DNA from: Halorussus vallis
GTDB taxonomy: Archaea > Halobacteriota > Halobacteria > Halobacteriales > Haladaptataceae
Assembly (NCBI RefSeq): GCF_024138165.1
Contig: NZ_CP100000.1
Coordinates: 992,001 to 1,056,000 of the forward strand
Direction: 5' to 3'
Length of the DNA: 64,000 nt
The notes under the pieces were generated by a model, which was not told where the DNA came from, searched no databases, and was given only the letters and a program-made list of their open reading frames with translations. A program made the position numbers and the translations under genes. Below, piece after piece: positions 59,905 to 64,000 of the stretch (the stretch's first letter is position 1; every line of letters starts with the position of its first letter).

Positions 59905-61251
59905 GTGACCCTGGCGACCGTTCCCGGGTACGACCCCGAGGGACTCGAACCGAGCGGCGGCCACGCGGTGGTGGTCGGCGCGAGCGTCGCCGGACTCCTC
60001 GCGGCGCGCGTACTGGCCGACGGCTTCGAGGAGGTCACCGTACTCGACCGTGATTCGCTCGACGACGAGCCGACGCCTCGTCCTGGCGTGCCCCAGGCCC
60101 GCCAACCCCACGTGCTGTGGGAGGCCGGACGAGCGACGCTGGAGGACCTCTTCCCCGGCTACAGCGAGGAGTTGGTCGCGGCCGGCGGGGTCGAAATCGA
60201 CGTCCGGCGCGACCTCGTCCAGTACAGCCAGGGGGACTTCCTCGCCAGATGCACGGAGCGCTTCCCGCAGTACCTGGCCACTCGGCCGCTGTACGAACAG
60301 CTAATCCGACGTCGCGTCGCGGCGCTCGAAGCGGTCCGCCTGCGACCGGAGTGCCGGTTCACGGACTACGTCACCGACGATGCGGGGGCCACCGTGGAGG
60401 GCGTCGCGGTGCGCGACCGGGCGGCCGGGCGGGACGAACTCGCGGCCGACCTCGTCGTCGACGCGACCGGCCGAACGAGTCGCACGCCGGCCTGGCTGGC
60501 CGACCGCGGCTACGAACCCCCGCCGGTCGACGAGGTCCGCATCGACGTCGGCTATGCTTCGACTTTCGTGGAACGGCCGGCGGGCGACCGCCGGACGGTC
60601 GTCGCGCCGGCCGAGGCCCCCCGGACGCGGGGCGGCCTCGTCACGCCCGTCGAAGGCGGGCGCTGGCTGGTGAACGTCCACGGCGTCCACGGCGACCACC
60701 CGCCGACGGACCCCGAGGCGTTCGCCGACTTCGCCGCCAGTCTGGCGGTCCCGCAGCCGAAGCGAGTGCTCGACGACCACCCGCGAGTCGGGGACGTCGA
60801 GAGCTACCCGTTCCCGAGCAACCGCCGCAACCGCTACGAGGACCTCCGCCGATTTCCGGCGGGGCTGGTCGTCGTGGGCGACGCGATAGCGAGCTTCAAC
60901 CCCATCTACGGCCAGGGGATGTCCGTCGCCGCGCTCGAAGCCTTGTTGCTTCACCGCGCGCTCGCGACCGGCGGCCGCGAAGAGCTTCCGCTGCGCTTCT
61001 TCGACGGCGCCGCCGACGTCGTGGACGTGGCGTGGACGATGGCCGTCGGCGCGGACTTCGGGTTCCCGGAGACGCAGGGGCCGAAGCCGAGGGGGACGGC
61101 GTTCTCCAGTTGGTATCTGGGTCGACTGCTACGTGGCGCCCACGCGGACGGCGCGCTGACCGACGCGTTCGTGAGGGTCCTCGCGATGCAGGAGCCGCCG
61201 TCCTCGCTGCTGCGGCCGAACGTCGCGTGGCGCGTGCTGAAGCCGGTCTGA
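59905..61251 (+). CDS. FAD-dependent monooxygenase-like oxidoreductase
   Basis: A 448-residue flavoprotein of the aromatic hydroxylase/epoxidase superfamily. HAVVVGASVAGLLAARVLAD binds FAD near residue 20. VPQARQPHVLWEAGRATLED contains the substrate-side conserved Gln/His, LVVDATGRTSRTPAWLADRG is the DG-like motif, and VVVGDAIASFNPIYGQGMSV the second FAD contact (GD). No transmembrane helix is present. The GTG giving VTLATVPGYDPEG is the likely start: no ATG lies upstream in frame without overlapping the methyltransferase gene. Its pairing with a methyltransferase suggests secondary or quinone metabolism; the product is unknown. Confidence 0.83.
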   Translation: MTLATVPGYDPEGLEPSGGHAVVVGASVAGLLAARVLADGFEEVTVLDRDSLDDEPTPRPGVPQARQPHVLWEAGRATLEDLFPGYSEELVAAGGVEIDVRRDLVQYSQGDFLARCTERFPQYLATRPLYEQLIRRRVAALEAVRLRPECRFTDYVTDDAGATVEGVAVRDRAAGRDELAADLVVDATGRTSRTPAWLADRGYEPPPVDEVRIDVGYASTFVERPAGDRRTVVAPAEAPRTRGGLVTPVEGGRWLVNVHGVHGDHPPTDPEAFADFAASLAVPQPKRVLDDHPRVGDVESYPFPSNRRNRYEDLRRFPAGLVVVGDAIASFNPIYGQGMSVAALEALLLHRALATGGREELPLRFFDGAADVVDVAWTMAVGADFGFPETQGPKPRGTAFSSWYLGRLLRGAHADGALTDAFVRVLAMQEPPSSLLRPNVAWRVLKPV

Positions 61252-61380
61252 GCGCGCGTTCGGTCGGGTCCAGAACCCCGCTGTCGCGGCGCGATAGCGG
61301 GCGGACTGGGGTCGAGGCGGACCGCGGCGTGGACGCGACGGAGACGGTTCGTGCGTCACCCTCACGCACCCGAACCGTCG

Positions 61381-61390
61381 GGATTTAAGC
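61381..61390 (+). promoter_or_regulatory. TATA box of sucCD
   Basis: GGATTTAAGC, ending 25 nt before the ATG at 61416: a leaderless promoter. Confidence 0.65.
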
Positions 61391-61415
61391 GACCGGAACA
61401 CGCGATTTCGAGTGC

Positions 61416-62561
61416 ATGAAACTGCACGAGTATCAGGCGAAGAGCGTCTTCGCCGATGCAGGGATTCCGACGCCGGAGGCGACGCTGGCGTCGTCCGTAG
61501 ACGAGGTCGTGGAGGCGGCCGAGGAGATCGGTTATCCGGTCGCCGTCAAGGCGCAGGTTCACGTCGGCGGCCGGGGCAAGGCCGGCGGCATCAAGCTCGC
61601 GGAGGACCGCGAGGAGGCCGAGGAGGCGGCCGACTCCATCCTCGGCATGGACCTCAAGGGCTACACCGTCGACCGCGTGCTCGTCGAGGAAGCGGTGAAC
61701 TTCAAGAACGAACTCTACGTGGGCGTCACGATGGACCGCGGCGAGGGCGAACCCGTCGCCATGGTCTCCTCGAAGGGCGGCGTCAACATCGAGGAGGTCG
61801 CCGAGGAGGACCCCGAGGCCATCGCGCGCGAACACGTCGACCCCGCGTTCGGGATGCACCACTACCAGGCCCGCAAGGTCGTCTACGACGCGGGCGTTCC
61901 CCGCGAGGTCGCTTCGGACGTCGCATCCGTCCTGACCACGCTCTACCAGCTCTGGGACGACCGCGACGCCAGCGACATCGAGGTCAATCCGCTGATGATC
62001 ACCGAGGACGACGAGGTCATCGCCGCGGACGCGGTCATGAACATCGACGACGACGCGCTGTTCCGCCAACCCGAACTCGCCGAGATGGAGGAAGAGGCCG
62101 CCGAGGACGACCTCGAGGCCAAGGCCAACGACTACGGCTTCGACTACGTCCGACTCTCGGGTAACGTCGGCATCATCGGCAACGGCGCGGGCCTCGTGAT
62201 GACGACGCTGGACCTCGTCGACTACTACGGCGGCGAACCCGCCAACTTCCTCGACATCGGCGGCGGCGCGAAGGCCGAACGGGTGGCCAACGCGCTCGAC
62301 ATGGTGTTCTCCGACGAGAACGTCGACTCGGTCGTGTTCAACATCTTCGGCGGCATCACCCGCGGCGACGAGGTCGCCAAGGGCATCAACGACGCCCTCG
62401 GGCAGTTCGACGAGATTCCCAAGCCCGTGGTCGTCCGCCTCGCCGGCACCAACGCCGAGGAGGGCCGCGAGATTCTGAACGACGAACTCGTGCAGGTCGA
62501 GGAGACGCTCGAAGACGCGGTACAGCGTGCGGTCGAAAACGCGGAGGAGGAAGCACAATGA
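61416..62561 (+). CDS. sucC: succinyl-CoA synthetase, beta subunit
   Basis: A 381-residue ATP-grasp subunit of succinyl-CoA synthetase (ADP-forming), which interconverts succinyl-CoA and succinate with ATP or GTP in the TCA cycle. [20 protein letters not shown] opens the protein, [20 protein letters not shown] binds nucleotide, [14 protein letters not shown] is the metal-site segment, and the C-terminal domain has [20 protein letters not shown] and [16 protein letters not shown]. Its TGA overlaps the ATG of sucD (ATGA). It takes the product of propionyl-CoA breakdown (succinyl-CoA) into the cycle. Confidence 0.96.
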   Translation: MKLHEYQAKSVFADAGIPTPEATLASSVDEVVEAAEEIGYPVAVKAQVHVGGRGKAGGIKLAEDREEAEEAADSILGMDLKGYTVDRVLVEEAVNFKNELYVGVTMDRGEGEPVAMVSSKGGVNIEEVAEEDPEAIAREHVDPAFGMHHYQARKVVYDAGVPREVASDVASVLTTLYQLWDDRDASDIEVNPLMITEDDEVIAADAVMNIDDDALFRQPELAEMEEEAAEDDLEAKANDYGFDYVRLSGNVGIIGNGAGLVMTTLDLVDYYGGEPANFLDIGGGAKAERVANALDMVFSDENVDSVVFNIFGGITRGDEVAKGINDALGQFDEIPKPVVVRLAGTNAEEGREILNDELVQVEETLEDAVQRAVENAEEEAQ

Positions 62562-63427
62562 GCGTACTAGTCGACGAAGACACTCGCGTCATCGTACAGG
62601 GCATCACCGGCGGTGAGGGTAAGTTCCACACCGAGCAGATGATGGACTACGGCACCAACGTCGTCGCCGGCGCGGTGCCGGGCAAGGGCGGCCAGGAGGT
62701 CGCCGGCGTCCCCGTCTACGACACGGTCGAAGAGGCCGCCCGCGAGGAGGACGCCGACGCCTCGGTCGTGTTCGTCCCGCCGGCGTTCGCGGCGGACGCC
62801 GTCTTCGAGGCGCTGGACTCGCCGCTCGACCTCGTCGTCGCCATCACCGAGGGCATCCCGACCCAGGACATGGCGAAGGTCAACAAGCGCCTCTCGGAGG
62901 TCGACACCCGCCTCATCGGCCCGAACTGTCCGGGCATCATCACCCCCGGCGAGTCGAAACTCGGTATCCTGCCGGGCAACATCTTCGAGTCGGGCAACGT
63001 GGGCCTGGTTTCGCGGTCGGGCACCCTCACCTACCAGGTCGTCGACAATCTCACCTCCCGGGGCATCGGTCAGACCACCGCCATCGGTATCGGCGGTGAC
63101 CCCATCATCGGCACCGACTTCATCGACGCGCTCGAACTGTTCGAGCAGGACCAAGACACCGAAGCGGTCGTCATGTGCGGCGAAATCGGCGGCGAGGACG
63201 AGGAGGAGGCCGCCCGCTACATCGCCGAGAACATGGACACGCCGGTCGCCGGCTTCATCGCGGGACGGACCGCCCCGCCGGGCAAGCGCATGGGCCACGC
63301 CGGCGCCATCGTCTCCGGCAGCGGCACCGGCACCGCCGAGAGCAAGATTCAGGCGCTCAACGACGCGGGCGTCCCGGTGGGCGACACGCCGAACGAGGTC
63401 GCCGACCACATCGAGGACTTCCTGTAG
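62558..63427 (+). CDS. sucD: succinyl-CoA synthetase, alpha subunit
   Basis: A 289-residue alpha subunit that binds CoA and carries the phosphorylated histidine. [20 protein letters not shown] and [20 protein letters not shown] form the CoA fold, [19 protein letters not shown] and [17 protein letters not shown] follow, and the active-site His is in [20 protein letters not shown]. The length is normal and the start overlaps the stop of sucC. A T-rich tract (GTTCTTTTTTCG, about 63438-63449) shortly after the stop is a likely terminator. Confidence 0.96.
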   Translation: MSVLVDEDTRVIVQGITGGEGKFHTEQMMDYGTNVVAGAVPGKGGQEVAGVPVYDTVEEAAREEDADASVVFVPPAFAADAVFEALDSPLDLVVAITEGIPTQDMAKVNKRLSEVDTRLIGPNCPGIITPGESKLGILPGNIFESGNVGLVSRSGTLTYQVVDNLTSRGIGQTTAIGIGGDPIIGTDFIDALELFEQDQDTEAVVMCGEIGGEDEEEAARYIAENMDTPVAGFIAGRTAPPGKRMGHAGAIVSGSGTGTAESKIQALNDAGVPVGDTPNEVADHIEDFL

Positions 63428-63437
63428 CGCCGTTCGG

Positions 63438-63449
63438 TCGGTTCTTTTT
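63438..63449 (+). terminator. T-rich terminator after sucCD
   Basis: GTTCTTTTTTCG lies 11 nt after the sucD stop codon. Archaeal transcripts commonly end at such T tracts. Confidence 0.5.
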
Positions 63450-63540
63450 TCGATTCGGGGCTGTCACGGCGGCGTTTTGACCGGTCGTCGGACTGCTCGT
63501 CGTCGGTCCTCCGCACCGCAGAAATAGTGTGCCCGCGCCG

Positions 63541-63843
63541 TCACATCAGCCAGTCGACGATCCACGCCACCACCGCCGTCCCGATGAGGAACATCCCGAC
63601 CGCCGACGTGAACGGTTCGGGGAAGAAGAACAGGACGACGCCGGCGATCAGGAGCAGTCCGATCGCGCCCTCGTCCCACCAACTCCCATCGTCTTCGTCG
63701 TCTTCGGCGTACGCGGTCTCCTCGTCGTACGTATCGTACTCGTCGTCGTAGGTGCCGTACTCGTCATCGTCGTACGTATCGTACTCGTCGTCGCTGTACG
63801 CTTCGTCGTAGGTATCGTCGGCGTAGGAGTCGTCTCTGGACAC
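63541..63843 (-). CDS. small membrane protein with Asp/Tyr-rich repeats, 100 aa
   Basis: The N-terminal ~57 residues are almost entirely Asp, Tyr, Glu and Thr in degenerate repeats (DDEYDTYDDDEYGTYDDEYD). The C-terminal part has two hydrophobic helices (IGLLLIAGVVLFFF and AVGMFLIGTAVVAWIVDWL). The DNA repeats a GTACTCGTCGTCGTA-like unit. Such acidic tails may bind ions or partners outside the membrane core, but no family or function is recognised. Confidence 0.7.
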   Translation of the reverse strand: MSRDDSYADDTYDEAYSDDEYDTYDDDEYGTYDDEYDTYDEETAYAEDDEDDGSWWDEGAIGLLLIAGVVLFFFPEPFTSAVGMFLIGTAVVAWIVDWLM

Positions 63844-63898
63844 GTAGGGTCACACGGCTGCGAGCGGGTTATTCCTTGTGGCGGGGCGAGCGGCCGAG

Positions 63899-64000
63899 TC
63901 AGTCGCCGAGGCGGGTCAGACACTCCCCGCAGAAAGTCGCCCAATCTTCGTTCGATTCGCCGCAGGTCGAACACCGGACGAACTCCCCGGAGCGGCGCGA
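63899..64000 (-). CDS. C-terminal end of a zinc-ribbon protein (partial)
   Basis: Only the last 33 codons are visible; the gene runs off the right edge on the minus strand. They encode SRRSGEFVRCSTCGESNED and end in WATFCGECLTRLGD. Two CxxC knuckles (CSTC and CGEC) form a C-terminal zinc ribbon. It is too short to name. Confidence 0.7.
   Translation of the reverse strand, partial: SRRSGEFVRCSTCGESNEDWATFCGECLTRLGD

Overview
The window is a 64 kb piece of chromosome from a haloarchaeon (class Halobacteria; genus not assigned). The signs are high G+C coding sequence, strongly acidic proteins, and archaeal TATA boxes ending about 20-27 nt before start codons, which implies mostly leaderless mRNAs. 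Lineage markers are twin-arginine secreted proteins, DUF7344 and bacterio-opsin-activator-type (HTH_10) regulators, ribosomal protein S17e, the archaeal CofD/F420 gene and a tRNA-Glu(TTC) without encoded CCA. There is no rRNA operon, replication origin, CRISPR array, transposase, integrase or phage gene. This is mostly ordinary core chromosome with some accessory genes.

Layout. 0-2.4 kb: the 5' part of a Tat-secreted beta-helix protein, small hypotheticals and a DUF7344 regulator. 2.5-6 kb: tRNA-Glu, a fused 3-hydroxyacyl-CoA dehydrogenase/enoyl-CoA hydratase, and a divergent acyl-CoA dehydrogenase. 6.4-15.4 kb: a Tat subtilase, an Asp-box propeller, a small solitary methyltransferase, a geranylgeranyl-reductase-family flavoprotein, a membrane-anchored serine hydrolase, a PaaG-like isomerase and a D-2-hydroxyacid dehydrogenase. 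15.7-20.8 kb (minus strand): asd, rps17e and a tightly overlapping cofD / Dus-like / CitG-like / DUF447 operon. 20.8-30.5 kb: a lipoprotein, an HD phosphohydrolase, an HpcH-type aldolase, an amidohydrolase, a Usp protein, birA, a DUF7344 regulator, pccA and a membrane protein. 30.7-39.7 kb: an acetyltransferase, a methyltransferase, a PepSY protein, a CDP-glycerol glycerophosphotransferase, a Bat-type regulator, a cytochrome P450, pccB-pccX and a tandem Usp protein. 39.7-45.7 kb: two paralogous Na+-dependent SNF-type transporters, an SDR, an MscS channel and a quinone reductase. 45.9-54.5 kb is surface-oriented: a seven-repeat FG-GAP (integrin-alpha-like) protein on a long Thr/Glu stalk, a sugar-phosphate isomerase, a nucleotidyltransferase-HAD fusion, a glycerophosphodiesterase and a second CDP-glycerol glycerophosphotransferase. 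54.5-64 kb: a YchF-type GTPase, twin zinc ribbons, three transcription regulators, a methyltransferase plus flavoprotein pair, sucCD, and two small genes at the edge.

How the genes fit together. Several genes form a fatty-acyl/propionyl route: acyl-CoA dehydrogenase, the dehydrogenase-hydratase fusion, a PaaG-like isomerase, propionyl-CoA carboxylase (PccA, PccB, PccX) with its biotin ligase, and succinyl-CoA synthetase. They are spread over the window rather than in one operon.

The most unusual signal is not a protein. Five intergenic copies (near 6.0, 15.6, 16.8, 17.2 and 24.4 kb) belong to a modular repeat family. Conserved blocks (CCACCTTTT and AAAA[T/G]CTGGACCAAAA) separate hairpins whose stem sequences differ completely from copy to copy while the pairing is kept, usually with a three-base loop. 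Three copies begin 1-4 nt after a stop codon, in the gene's own orientation. Short GC-rich hairpins also sit inside several coding sequences (CitG-like, BirA, PccX, P450 and the end of a membrane-protein gene).
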